Shown here one piece after another: positions 1 through 11,587 of a stretch of DNA of 64,000 nucleotides; the stretch's first letter is position 1, and every line of letters begins with the position of its first letter. Made by a program: the position numbers and the translations under genes. The DNA lies in NCBI GenBank assembly GCA_022393335.1, contig JAJEKB010001192.1, positions 1-64,000 of the forward strand. The letters run 5' to 3'. The DNA is from Macrotrachela quadricornifera. Its lineage: Eukaryota > Rotifera > Eurotatoria > Philodinida > Philodinidae. The notes beneath the pieces were generated by a model, which saw only the letters and a program-made list of their open reading frames with translations, searched no databases and was not told the origin of the DNA.

Positions 1-3000
1 TTTTTTTTCATGACTTATTAGCAATAAAGAGTTGCTATTAGAGTTTACTCATTTGTTCTTTAAATTGTTTGAATATCTTCTAATTAGACTATACTTTATG
101 TAGCTACAGTTCTAGATGATTTTTCTAATGAAAGGTCATTGATAAACCCAACTAGAAGATTTCGTGTCTGTATTGTAATACCTGTCTAGAAATTGATAAC
201 AGAGAATAATTAACTTATCGATGAATATTTTTTTTTTCATTCAATTTTGTGAATATAGATATGATTGAATGAATATTTTTGAAGAAAATTACTATCATTT
301 GTTTATGATCAAAGTTAATTTCGAGTATAAATATAATTGTTTTATCAAAGTTGTTAGATTGTATATGTTACTACTAGTATTCAATGATCAATCAACACGC
401 CATTTGTTTAACATCTAATAATCTGAGATATTGAATTGATTGCTGATAAAATACTGTTTGGAATGTTATCAATTTATTAAGAGATTACATGAGAACCATT
501 TTCAATAATGCTCATAGAGTTTCAATCATTTCGTTTCTATAATTATTTAAGATCTATCTCAAACAGTGAGATTAAAACTCTTCTTATGTATAATAGTTCA
601 AAACTTATATTGTCAATGAATTGTGCTTGATCATCTGAAAGAATACAACGGAATGAAAAGATTCTCAATCAAGAATGAATGATAACAATTTCAAGATACA
701 TTTATTTAGCATGTTTTGGATACCAATCCAAAAATAACATGCATATATTTGATTATTATATTGTTATCAATACTCGTTTAATGTATTTTGCATTCTATCC
801 ATTTGTAAACTATCAGCATCGTAAAAAAATTCTAAATTTAATTCATTTATTCATTCTTCTTATTCTTTTAGCTTAGGAATGTGTAAATAAAACGTTATGA
901 TAATGGATTGTTGTTTGTACTAAGTTTCTCATTAATAAAATACGTGTTTATCAATAAAAAACAAGGCATTAAAATATTAAATAGATCATTAAATAAACCA
1001 ACATTCTAGCGTAACATGAATAATGTCGTGTTTAGAACAATGGAATTGACTAATATGTAGATAATAAGAGAAAAGCTTCAATGATCTAAATACAAACCAT
1101 ATATTTCTAGAGTCAATGATTTTGAGTGAATTTCGTGAAATAATGTCATTTCTCTAATCATTGATATATATATATATTTTGGAGGTAGACGTTTTTTAGT
1201 AAGTTTAATATAACAAATCTATCTAATTCGTTAAAATTTTAATATATTTAGAACGTATATGGTTTTTATAATTGATAATGCAAAAGTGATTTATGAGAAA
1301 ATATAATAGTAGTGAAAAAAAGTAGAGAATGTATATTACGGTTTAACATTAACAGTACATGTAATTTTGGACTGTTTGAAACAAAGATTGAACATATGAT
1401 GAGATTTCAATAGTATTACGTGTCTACTGGCATGGATAGGTTTTGACTGATGTAGTAGTGCTTGTTTCATTTGTACAGATTTAGAAATCAGTAGAGAAAG
1501 ATTTTCTCTCGGTCAACATTTGATAAGGCACAACTATTAAAGTTTCGTTGCACGTCTCATTTAATTAGCACATTATGAAAAGAAAATCTTTAGTTCTTAC
1601 TCTCATGTCAAGGGCTTAACTATTGTGCTACAGTGCAATACTTTTCGACTGTGATAATCTAAGTACACTTGTGGCTAGTACTATTATGTGCGGAACATTT
1701 GGAAAATGTAATGTCGATATAACATCAATCTACAATAGTGAATACATAGGATCAGTTCCTATGTATATTAATTATAATCATACTATTTGTACTTTATGAG
1801 ATAATAATTTAGCAATGTGGATTGGTTACAATCATATCTATAAATGGTAGTAATCTAATATACTAGTACTGTGATTATACTTTGTCAAGTGTTATCATAT
1901 AATTGATTTTTTATATTTTAGTAATATCAACCATTTTAAAATATAAAGAAAACAGTTAATCACAGTAATAACTAAAGTTTACACAAACGAAGATCGTAAA
2001 AATCTAGATGTTCACACACACAAAGATGAAAAATCTAACAAATTAAAGTTTTATATTTGCTATCTTGTTTCAAGCATAGACATAAATGTATATTTACCTA
2101 ACATGGTAAATATAACTGGTTTTTCTTATTTCAATATCATATATTGAATGAGTGTTTTTATTTGTTTAATTTAATATAGCAACTAAATCCATCAAATCAT
2201 TTGAAACAATCTATAGTTGAATGAGATAAGAAATTTGCTTGAATTATCGCAAATTTTCTTTTTTTTAATCAATTTTTTCTAAGCAAGCTAAATAATGTCC
2301 CAAAACGATCTTCGATTTTTATTTCGTTTCAAAAACTTTTAATTCTATATGAATTTTTTATTCTACTTAAACAGCACTATTTTCACAAGTTAATCTAATA
2401 TTTGTTATTTCTAGACTATCATTATATTGCGTCTAGTGGCTTAAACATGAACTCGAACTAAATCATATCTTTCGATCAAGCAAGCCATTCGTATAACGAT
2501 ACATCAATGATGAATCAGAAACTAGAAAAGGCGATGAAAAGAAGAAATACTGTTGAGATGATGGATGTCGATCTTAAAAGACTTTCTTGCAACCAGAAAG
2601 AAATGTGATCACATACTTGTCGTCAACGAATAATTGTTTCTAGTACCTAAATATTGTATTTATTAACACTGGCAGCATGTTAATAATCAGAGCATATAAT
2701 GTTCATAGTCTATGTCCTCCTTTCCGTGGCGAAAAGATTGTGTCACGATACAAGAAGAATTCTTACTCCTACGGCTATAGTTATATTTTCAATTTGCTTT
2801 ATTATTAATAATCAATACACAAACTTTTACAACTTGTTAGTGGACAAACCATTACGAGGACAGAATGTCATAATAATGAAGAAGAGAAGGAAAAAATGAA
2901 CCAAAAATGAGGAATGACGTGTTTAGTCTAGACCTGAATTCACCTCATCAATTTTTTCTAGTTAGTCGTTGCCCTTTGGCAACATTGAGGCAATGTTTTG

Positions 3001-5062
3001 TGAAGGATTGACTGGCAGATTTGATATATTATTTTCTGACAACGTGATAATTAGTTTAACATATTCCAGCATACATTCATGGGTACATAAGAAAGAAAAA
3101 ACCTTTATTATACAGTAACACTTTGCACACAGCTCGACTAAATACCCAGTTACAATCGAAACTTGTGCATACCTAAATTACATGATATAATATTATTAAT
3201 CAGTCTTTGTGTTCTTCAACAACAACACTTTTAAATCTAATATAATTGAAAAAAGAGGATGGTACAGAAAGAGATATGCAAAAAAGCTTTGTGTGGTTAT
3301 TTCTTGTAAATGATCTAGCAGAAATAGTAGATTACATCTTTATAAGAAAAAACTTTTCTTTTTTTTATTTGATTGATCATTTTTCTTTAGAATCAAAAAG
3401 CTCATTTATCTTTTTTCTAAATACAATTAAAGGTTGTTTTTATTCATTTTTTTAAATGACAATGATTTCTTATTAATTTATTTTTATTTTATAACTGTAA
3501 AACGTTGTTGTTCCTATGACAAAAATTGTAAGATCAATATTATTTAATCATATGTGCCTTAGTAAACATTTTGGAAGCTAAAGTAAAGTAAAAAAAAAAG
3601 GTAATTTTGTCAACAGTTTGATATTTTCAATAAAAGTGTATACATAATAGTTGGTGATGACAGAAATATTCAATAATATAATTTGATTTATTAAATTCAA
3701 TTCAATTCGATTAAATCTTAATAATAGTGATAAAAACTAAGTACTAAAATCTAGTCGAAAGAATATTATCGAATCATTCTAGATTTGATAAAAATGATAC
3801 GGTTTCAGACAGAATCTGCTGTTCTAATCTTTATTCTAGACTTAGGTCAACTTTTATAATTCTGAACTGTCATATATAGCAATAATAAAAATGAAGGATA
3901 ATTACTATCACTGGGATATATGTGACAAAGAATCGTTCATAGGCGTGTGTTTTAATTAATTATTCTTGCTCAACTAAATCAATCAAAAAATTTATACTTC
4001 TATTCAACTGAATTGTAAAATAGTTTTTGCTTCCAGCCTTTAAGTCCCACATCAATATGATGCGATAATATAAGATTAAGCTTTCTCTCAAATTCTAGTA
4101 GCGTTTCAATGTAAACGTATCTCACTCGGCTCATAGTTATATTTTCGTCTAGATGAACTTTTCTTTTTTTAATTGTCTATCTGCACCTATACTAGGCTAA
4201 CTTTATATGTATACTTTCAGTTGGACTTCGAGAAGAAACACATCAAAACGTGTTTCTGCAAGTTCAATACATTGACGAATATATGCAGAAAAACGCGTCT
4301 ATTCTAATTAATGCTCACAAACTATTAGTGTTCTCAAAACGTGTTCAAGAAATATGCTAGTGAATGCGTCCATCTGTATGTCCATTATGTTTCAATACGA
4401 AGACACGTCAGAACAGTAAAATTTACAACAAAAACTCATCTAGCACCATCTAAAATGTATTTAGTGGATTACATGAGTTGAACTCCATCTTATACACTTT
4501 TAGATCAAAATACGTCATTTTCATGAAAAATTGGAAGTATTGCATATATTTTTGAGTTAAGAAATGATACATGAGAGAGTCGGTAGACACAGTTTATATA
4601 TGAAAATCTTATTCTATCATGTGTTTAAAACTGATCTAAAAAAGATGCATTAGACAAAATTAATAATACTGACCTTCATAAATGCCATATAAGATTACAA
4701 AATACTGAACAAAAATTTATCAGGTAGTATTTAAGGAAGCAACCGCACTAATAACACTAAATCAAGATATATAAATCATCGCTTTGGACTCTATAACGAT
4801 TAAAATAAATAGATAACATGTTTTGCAATAATCTTCCTAAACGAATAATAAAAAGATGTCATCACATCATATTAAATACAAAAAAACAAAGCTGAAACTA
4901 ATTTTAAAATAAAAATTACGTTCTTCAATCTTTTCATAGATGTCTTGCTAATCATATAGCGTACAAGAGGATTCAATCATAGAATATGAACTTTTGTCAA
5001 AAAATATTTATTTCTCTAATAACTATTTAGACATTAAAAAACTTTGAAGTTTACAATCAGCA
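1..5062. other. Gene-free AT-rich stretch
   Basis: No coding region can be supported. The longest open frames (for example 2699-2899 and 3246-3455) have low-complexity composition and no recognisable family. Small features are an (AT)n run near 1165-1180 and a short imperfect palindrome around 4225-4255. No RNA gene was recognised. Confidence 0.6.
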
Positions 5063-6653
5063 TTATTGACCTGCTACCAAGTACACACTTTCAAAACTTC
5101 GTAATACTTTTGGTGGTTCTTTTGTTTCAGCAAGAAATCCAAGATAAAGTTGAGGTACTTCAGAACCAGCGACTTTACCAGTATTGGTGACAGTAAATGT
5201 TATATCATAACGCTTCTAAATTGAGTTGTAAAACACTATTGACAATGACAATAGTATTAGCACAATGCGAGGCAACAGTTTGAACAAGTCTATCATCATC
5301 ATGTAAAGCATGAAGATCTATTCTATCCGATCCTTCTGATGAAAAAGCACTATCAAAGCCACGAGCATTGAATGAATCATTAATAGCATTATAATCATTT
5401 TGATTAGTGATATATAGAATTTGTAGGTGACAGTCTCGACCTTTGACTAGAAGTGAGGTAAGAAGATCAGTACCATATTTTGGTTCAACAAAATTTGAAC
5501 CTCCACCTTGATATAATGCATTTGCATGTTGTGGCGAACCTGCTGAACTGAATTCTTAATCAGATTGTCCTGCTGCAGTTCCATAAATAAAATCATATTT
5601 GTCCGTAGTAACATTAAACAGTAAAACATTGTTGGTATTGTTAGGTAAAACAATGCCTACAGTACCAGCTTGTCAATTAATCTTGGTTAAAAGTCTAACG
5701 ATCATATCATTGATTCTTGCTTCTGTAATTGCTTCACTTTTAATAGTTTGTACAAGTGCAAAACACATTAGTCCATCACTACCTGGCATATCCACATCTA
5801 AACCTCCTAAAACCGATTCAAGACCAGTTTTAGTTGCCCTACAATCAGACAGACATAGCATTGCCTGGAAATTCAAGTTCTCATTTTAGAAGATCATTTA
5901 ATATTTTATCATTTTGACAAGCTTGCGTACCATTGACTTAATTATATGAACCCATAGTGGAACCTACACCTGCTGCGACATTGGAGGAAAATAGTCAAAG
6001 AAAAATCTCATATGTTGTTTTATCATCAAGATTAGCTGAATAATCCACCGAATTAATAGTATCTGGTCGATTGAGACTATTTCATATATCATGGAAGCGA
6101 CTGGTTTCTCCTTCATTACAAATATAGTCTGGTAATTGCAACGACTCATTGATCTTGAGCATCTTGAACATACTAGAATAAATTTTCTCCATAAAGGTAT
6201 GGAGCAACACCAGATCCTTCCCAATTACGATCATGACGAGTATTTCGATCAATATTCATCATTGGACCAAAACCGAAATGAATTCCTTTACCTGGAAACT
6301 CTTTACCTATTGCAACAGGTTTATAGAACAGATCTCGATCCCATGTAGCTGCAATTTGTATATCAGCTGCAAAAGTAGTTGAATATAAAACTCTTTCACC
6401 AACACCAGACGGTGAATCTTGGAAACAAAGACCATAGAACATTGCTAGCACATCATCTTCTAATGCCGGATGTCATATTGCATTTTTCTTCTAATGTTAA
6501 TTGTGGAACAAATGATTTAATCATAACAATGACTTGATCCTATATTCTACTTGGAATATTAAGATATTCTTGTAAGTTGTGATTAACTACTGTCGACGAC
6601 GTAAAAGAACGACAAGTAGCGATGATAATCACGAAGAAACAGTTACCAACCAT
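5063..6653 (-). pseudogene. Decayed GH3 beta-glucosidase
   Basis: Relic of a secreted glycoside hydrolase family 3 beta-glucosidase, an enzyme that releases glucose from beta-glucosides. Reading down from 6653 there is Met plus a hydrophobic signal-like leader, then the LTLEEK motif. Next come GKEFPGKGIHFGFGPMMN and RNWEG (about 6180-6450), the DDKTTYE and GVGSTMGSYN stretch (about 5930-6030), and AMLCLSD followed by GLDVDMPG (5673-5876). In the last motif the nucleophile Asp is kept, but the following Trp of the usual SDW is Cys. The C-terminal fibronectin-III-like segment (VTNTGKVAGSEVPQLY...EPPKVL) lies at 5063-5213. The copy is dead: an in-frame TAG at 6542-6540, several more stops, at least three frame changes, and a deletion of most of the GH3 C-terminal domain at about 5205-5215. 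GH3 enzymes of this type are fungal or bacterial in character, so horizontal origin is likely but inferred. Confidence 0.9.
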
Positions 6654-7754
6654 TTTGCTAATGTTTGTTGTTTTTGCCTTACTACATAATTGTTATATAC
6701 ACCAAGAGAAACATGAAAGAAAAGGAAAGTGTGATATTTTTCTCACCAATGTAGCCTTAGTATAAGTATACATTTGTTTATTGCATGCGTTTAGCTACAG
6801 GTAGGATGATGTTCAAGGTATATTCTAGTCAATAAAATTGTATGATACGAAATATTTGAAGTTTTTCTATTATAGATTACAAGCATATCTTATATCATGT
6901 AATTTTTAGAGTAGCTAATTATCTATTAAAAAAATATAAGATAAGAAAATGAGATGTTGAAAGAACAATGAATAACTGCATTCTGTGTTCAAAGATAATT
7001 TTTCATATAAACCATTCATTTCTATTTAATTTATTCATATTTCTTTCTTGACATTGCACAAGTGAATATTTTTGTTTTTATTCCTTTCAAATTTACTGTT
7101 TGAAGAAATATTAGACAAGATTCTTCGTCTGCATATTTAAAGTAAAATTCTATTTTCTGATCATCATCATCTTGAAAAAAATCAAACAAAAAAAAAATTG
7201 ATAAGTAGATTTTTCAATATCAGGACCGATTCTTTTTCAGCACAAAATAGGATAATTTATTGAATGATCGAATAACAATCATCTGCTTTATTTCTTGTAT
7301 TACATGTTAACAATAGAATGTTTATTGAAGAAATGGGTGAAGAAGCACATAGAGAGGATTTATAAAACAGTTGTAAACAATAAAGAATGTTGATCCATCT
7401 TTAAACTTTATCAAAAGTCCTTTTATTATTCGCATAGCTCATTCTTGATTGCGACCAAGAATTTTACCCTCACTCTCACTGTTGGTCTGTTATTTGGTTT
7501 AATCTGTATCCACAATCAAGAAGACACGTATTCTCATACTAATAGATAAAAAAAACATAGACTGATACGTAAATACAGAAAGAATCCTGAACAAATGTTA
7601 ATGTTTATATAGAGAACAAGCAGTGAAAAAGAGGAGAAAATGTATCGTTTTGTCTCTTTTGATCCTTACCTTCGCATAGAAAGAAAGAAAAAGAAAAAAA
7701 AAATGAATATAGAGTAGAAAAGAAACATCGTTCTATTGCAAGCATTAGTTAAAA
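6654..7754. other. Intergenic stretch
   Basis: Nothing coding is visible. The 100 bases before 7755 are A-rich and purine-rich, as upstream of several genes in this window. They presumably hold the 5' end of the DJ-1/PfpI transcript. Confidence 0.5.
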
Positions 7755-8423
7755 ATGATGGCCGAGGTTGTAACTCGACTTGGTGTAGTCCTCTTTCAAG
7801 GTTTTGCACTATTGGATGTTGCTGGTCCGATGCAATTTTTCAATCAACTTGGTGTAATGCATCCATTCGAATTGAGTTATATTGCTAAGACAATGGATCC
7901 AGTAAGTACAATACCATCAAAAACTTTATTGCCAGAAAAAAACTTTAAATATATTGGCGAAAAATGGTTACCAACACATACTTTCGATAATGCACCAGAA
8001 TTAGATATATTATTAATTCCAGGTGGATGGGGTGTACGTGATGAAACAATTTTAAATGAAATTATGTTATTTGTTAAGGAACGATATCCATCTCTTAAAT
8101 ATTTACTTTCTGTATGTACAGGATCAACGGTACTTGCAGCTGCTGGTGTTCTCGATGAACGAAATGCAACATCAAACAAATTTTCATGGTCATTGACAGC
8201 AAAATATCCAACTGTTAATTGGATTCGTAAAGCACGTTGGGTAGTCGATGGCAATATTTGGACAAGCTCAGGCGTAGCAGCTGGAATGGATATGACTTAT
8301 GCATTTGTTTCCAATGTATTCTCATCAGATATTGCTAAACGAATAGCCTATCGTATGGAATATGAACCACATACAGATCCCAACTGGGATCCTTTTTCTG
8401 AAATTTGGAACGGACCTTCTTAA
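7755..8423 (+). CDS. DJ-1/PfpI family protein (class I glutamine amidotransferase-like)
   Basis: Intronless 222-residue protein filling one DJ-1/PfpI domain. It opens with beta1 RLGVVLFQGFALLDVAGP. Asp21 sits where the acidic partner of the nucleophile lies in this superfamily. IPGGWGVRD follows at about 88-96, and the nucleophile elbow SVCTGS at 119-124 has Cys121 as the predicted catalytic cysteine. LAAAGVLDE and a WTSSGVAAGMD segment (about 169-179) complete the fold. Members include isonitrile hydratase-like enzymes, glyoxalase III-type chaperones and transcriptional regulators; no AraC-type DNA-binding domain follows here. The overall pattern (LLDVAGP, CTGS, SSGVAAGMD) resembles bacterial and fungal PfpI-like proteins more than animal DJ-1. 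Together with the lack of introns this suggests lateral acquisition. The exact reaction cannot be read from the sequence. Met1 and Met2 are adjacent candidate starts. Confidence 0.9.
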   Translation: MMAEVVTRLGVVLFQGFALLDVAGPMQFFNQLGVMHPFELSYIAKTMDPVSTIPSKTLLPEKNFKYIGEKWLPTHTFDNAPELDILLIPGGWGVRDETILNEIMLFVKERYPSLKYLLSVCTGSTVLAAAGVLDERNATSNKFSWSLTAKYPTVNWIRKARWVVDGNIWTSSGVAAGMDMTYAFVSNVFSSDIAKRIAYRMEYEPHTDPNWDPFSEIWNGPS

Positions 8424-8703
8424 TATAGATTTTTCCGTCATAAAACTGCTATTAAAGATGTTTTTTCTTTTTTTTTTTATTAGTACTAATAAAGTATTTA
8501 GGCTCCATGTAGTTTCTAGGTAACTAAACATGTTGTCACCTAACATATATGGAGTATTGTATGAGCCTACCAAGTATATGCATCTTAAGATTAAAAGAAA
8601 TTTGTAATAGTGGAATAAAGTGATAATTGATAGAAAAGATCCTAATTAATAAAATGTACATCACCAACAAAAAAGAAAAACAAAAAGTATTTTTTCTAGT
8701 TAT

Positions 8704-9430
8704 TTAATTCTCACCAGAAGGTTTTCCTGTTTCATTCTTTCCATCATCATTATTGGTATCATTATTTGATTGTGATGATTCTAATTCGGTTAACTTCTCA
8801 TCTATCATTTTAAGATAATCGTCTCTTTTGGCATGGTCAAGTTCACTAGCACGTATAAAGAATTGTCGAGCCCATCAAAGGTATTTAATTGCACTTGTTC
8901 GATTTAAAGAATCACCTTCAGTTTTTAAGTAATAACGTATACCAATATCTGTTAATACCTTTGCAAAAACACTTGTTTCATCATCATATATTTCAATATC
9001 CTTGTCATATTGACAAGTCCATTCTTCATGTAAATTCCTTTGACCACAAAAGATATAAATAAAACCAGATAATTTCTTATGTATCTCAGGTACAATCGAA
9101 GCACTCATCTGTCCAGATGCAATTAAAAACAATTTTTTTATTTTCTTTTAAATTATCATCAATAAATTTGATACATTTCTCTACGTTTGTAAACATTTTT
9201 AATACATTATTAATTAAATTATTCCATTGTTCATTATTCATATTTAAATCAATATTACAAATAAAATTATCGATATCATACGAACGTTCATTCGATGGTA
9301 AACAATCTGAATTAGCATTTTTGGAAAGATCAGTTTTGCTAGATCGATTATTTCGACTTTGACCCATATTTTTATCTAACCAAATAATGATATGATCAGG
9401 TTTAACCTCAATATTATTTGATGTTGCCAT
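8704..9430 (-). pseudogene. Array copy A: Rossmann-like + TPR-like protein, broken
   Basis: First, at low coordinates, of a minus-strand family array. From Met at 9430 it shows the family beta1 motif HIIIWLDKNMG and the FTNVEKCIKF helix. After a one-base frame change it continues with LIASGQMSASIVPEIHK, then FIYIFCGQRNLHEEW. The frame change lies in or beside a T7 run at 9133-9139. An in-frame TGA at 8877-8875 follows AIKYL and is succeeded by a conserved-looking tail WARQFFIRASELDHAKRDDY ending at the TAA at 8704. The C-terminal helices look like one TPR-type hairpin. Both lesions are single-base events and the rest is well preserved. It is therefore either a very young pseudogene or a sequencing/assembly error at a homopolymer plus one substitution. 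Function of the family is unknown to me. Confidence 0.75.
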
Positions 9431-10912
9431 TGTAATTGATAATAATCTTAAAAAAAGGAGAACAGTTATTGAGATTGTTCAATTATTATCGATAATACAA
9501 AAAAATCAACGATAGCATTTCTCCTTGAAAGAATCAAAAAACAACATCATATTTATTCATGGTCAATTGCATATACACTATATATAAAAAAAAGAAACAC
9601 ACACAATTTACCTATATTTAGAATATGTCAATAAATAAAAAAATAATGTTCATTTAAAAAAATAATAGTAATTAATAGATTTTATCTAGAACAGTCTACT
9701 ATAAATTCTTACTAGAAGCAATTGAAAAGTAGATATCAAGGTTGTGTAAACATATATACAGTCGTTGTTTTCTGAGTCATTATACATATGTCGCCACCTA
9801 TTTTGATATAAGATCATTAGTTTCTATAGGAATATTATCTCAAATGGGAGATTTTGCGTTTGAAAAATCTTTCTTTATGTCTCTATTCAGTTCATTATAT
9901 CGTAGTAGCTGCCTTATGGAAATGACTCTTCCGATTGTTGTTATATGCTTGTAATCTCCTTGAAAAATTATGTTTCCCTTGTCGTATGCGGATGTGTCAG
10001 TCGATGCATAAGTGAACAACAATGACTAAAAATTGTTCTTGATTTCGATAAATTTCAAATGAAGAATACATAATATCGCAGTATAGCACAGCTAAAGACT
10101 TACAAAATCATTAAAAAACATTGTATTAAAATGAATTTTATTGCAATTCCTTCATTGAAATATCTGTTTTAGATAATGGAATTGACATACATTAATTTGA
10201 ATATCTGTTTCATTATCGGAAATTACATTTTTTGATATTTTAGATCCGTAATCACATTGGTAAAAATATTGGGCAACAAACACTACAAAAAAGTATCGTA
10301 GTGATCGAAAGTTTTAAAATTTGACCATCTGCTTTTTTTGTTTCAACGATGTCATCTAGGAATATTTTTCAACAATTTAGCCATAATTACAGCTCATCCG
10401 ATTAATTTACATTTATATCTATGCTTTTCATGATTTTTATTTTCGTTGTATTGTGTATCTTTGAAGAAATGCATCACTATCATAAACTAGTTTTTTTGTA
10501 GCATGACTTTAAATTAAATACTAGAGAATGAATAAAAGAACGATTGACTAAACATACAAAAATAAAAGCTATCATATAAACATATTTAAATAAAAAGCAT
10601 TTTAATTTGATTTTTTTTTAAATTTCACTCAACATTCAGCGTTAATGAAGCAGGTAATAAAAAGGGTACACTACAAATATTGATGAATGCCGAAGCTACT
10701 GTAAAATATTTCATTATAATATTTGTTAATTAATTCTACCCGATATTCAACTTTTAGATTAGTTGTGCTTGAAATATCTTGATTTAATAATAAACAGGAA
10801 AAATGTCTGATTAATGGACAGAAAATAGTAAAAATATATATTTTATTGTCTAACAAACATGAAAACAGTAATATTTTCATTAGACAAAAGTTTAAAATGT
10901 TTTGTCTTTTTA
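9431..10912. other. Intergenic stretch
   Basis: Open frames at 9742-9954 (+) and 9840-10022 (-) overlap, are short and match nothing I recognise. The frame at 10671-10880 is AT-driven. No relic of the surrounding gene family was found here by eye. Confidence 0.4.
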
Positions 10913-11587
10913 TTATCTTTGTAACGCTTTTTCAGCTTGACAAATAAGTCCATTTTCACCTTCCAATAAATCGAGATGACCGCGATAATCTGGCTGTACA
11001 GAAGGTTTTTCTTTGTTTTTTGTATTTGGTTTCATTTTATCTTTTTCATTGGCTCGAGTTTCAAGATTCCTAGCATGTTTAAAATATCTTAATGCATTAG
11101 TTGGATCGTTCAATGACAAATATACTTTTCCATGTTCAATAAAATAGGCAGATACATCACGCATAAGTCGAACCAATAAATCGACATGATGATCGAACAT
11201 CTGAAGACACTCTACGAATTCTGAGGCCCAACCACAATGATTAACCATTTTAAAACAATAAATATAGAATGAATGAACACAAGGATATTTCTCGACTATT
11301 TTTGGCACAATATCTTTACCTAAAGAACCAGATGAAATAAAGAAAATTTTTGCTGTAGGATTATTTTCAATTTGTTTTATTGCTTCATCTGATGTTCGAA
11401 CAGTAATAACAGGAGCTTCATTTGTTATAAGATCCTCTTTTACTTCATTACAAATCAAACTATTAACTGGATCAGAAGGTAATGAGGAAGAACCAATTGC
11501 GGTATTAAATTCATCTTTCATTGGTTGATAATTGTCACCTTGAAATGTACTGTCATTCCAAATAATAATAACTTTTTGAAGAGTCAT
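10913..11587 (-). CDS. Array copy B: Rossmann-like + TPR-like protein, intact
   Basis: Single-exon 224-residue protein of the local family. The N-terminal part (about 1-130) alternates predicted strands and helices: VIIIWNDSTFQGD (beta1; the family WLD appears as WND), DEAIKQIE, AKIFFISSGSLGKDIVPKI (strand followed by a glycine turn), and FYIYCFKMVNHCGWASEF. The C-terminal part starts at DLLVRLMRDVSAYF and contains one clear TPR-like helix pair (GKVYLSLNDPTNALRYFKHA, about 154-173), then a Lys-rich linker and a last helix. The core pattern resembles the N-terminal domain I associate with bdelloid arginine ADP-ribosyltransferase/TPR proteins, but no ADP-ribosyltransferase domain follows. Predicted cytosolic: no signal peptide or membrane segment. 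Relic E (17419-17520) derives from a copy like this one. Confidence 0.75.
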   Translation of the reverse strand: MTLQKVIIIWNDSTFQGDNYQPMKDEFNTAIGSSSLPSDPVNSLICNEVKEDLITNEAPVITVRTSDEAIKQIENNPTAKIFFISSGSLGKDIVPKIVEKYPCVHSFYIYCFKMVNHCGWASEFVECLQMFDHHVDLLVRLMRDVSAYFIEHGKVYLSLNDPTNALRYFKHARNLETRANEKDKMKPNTKNKEKPSVQPDYRGHLDLLEGENGLICQAEKALQR

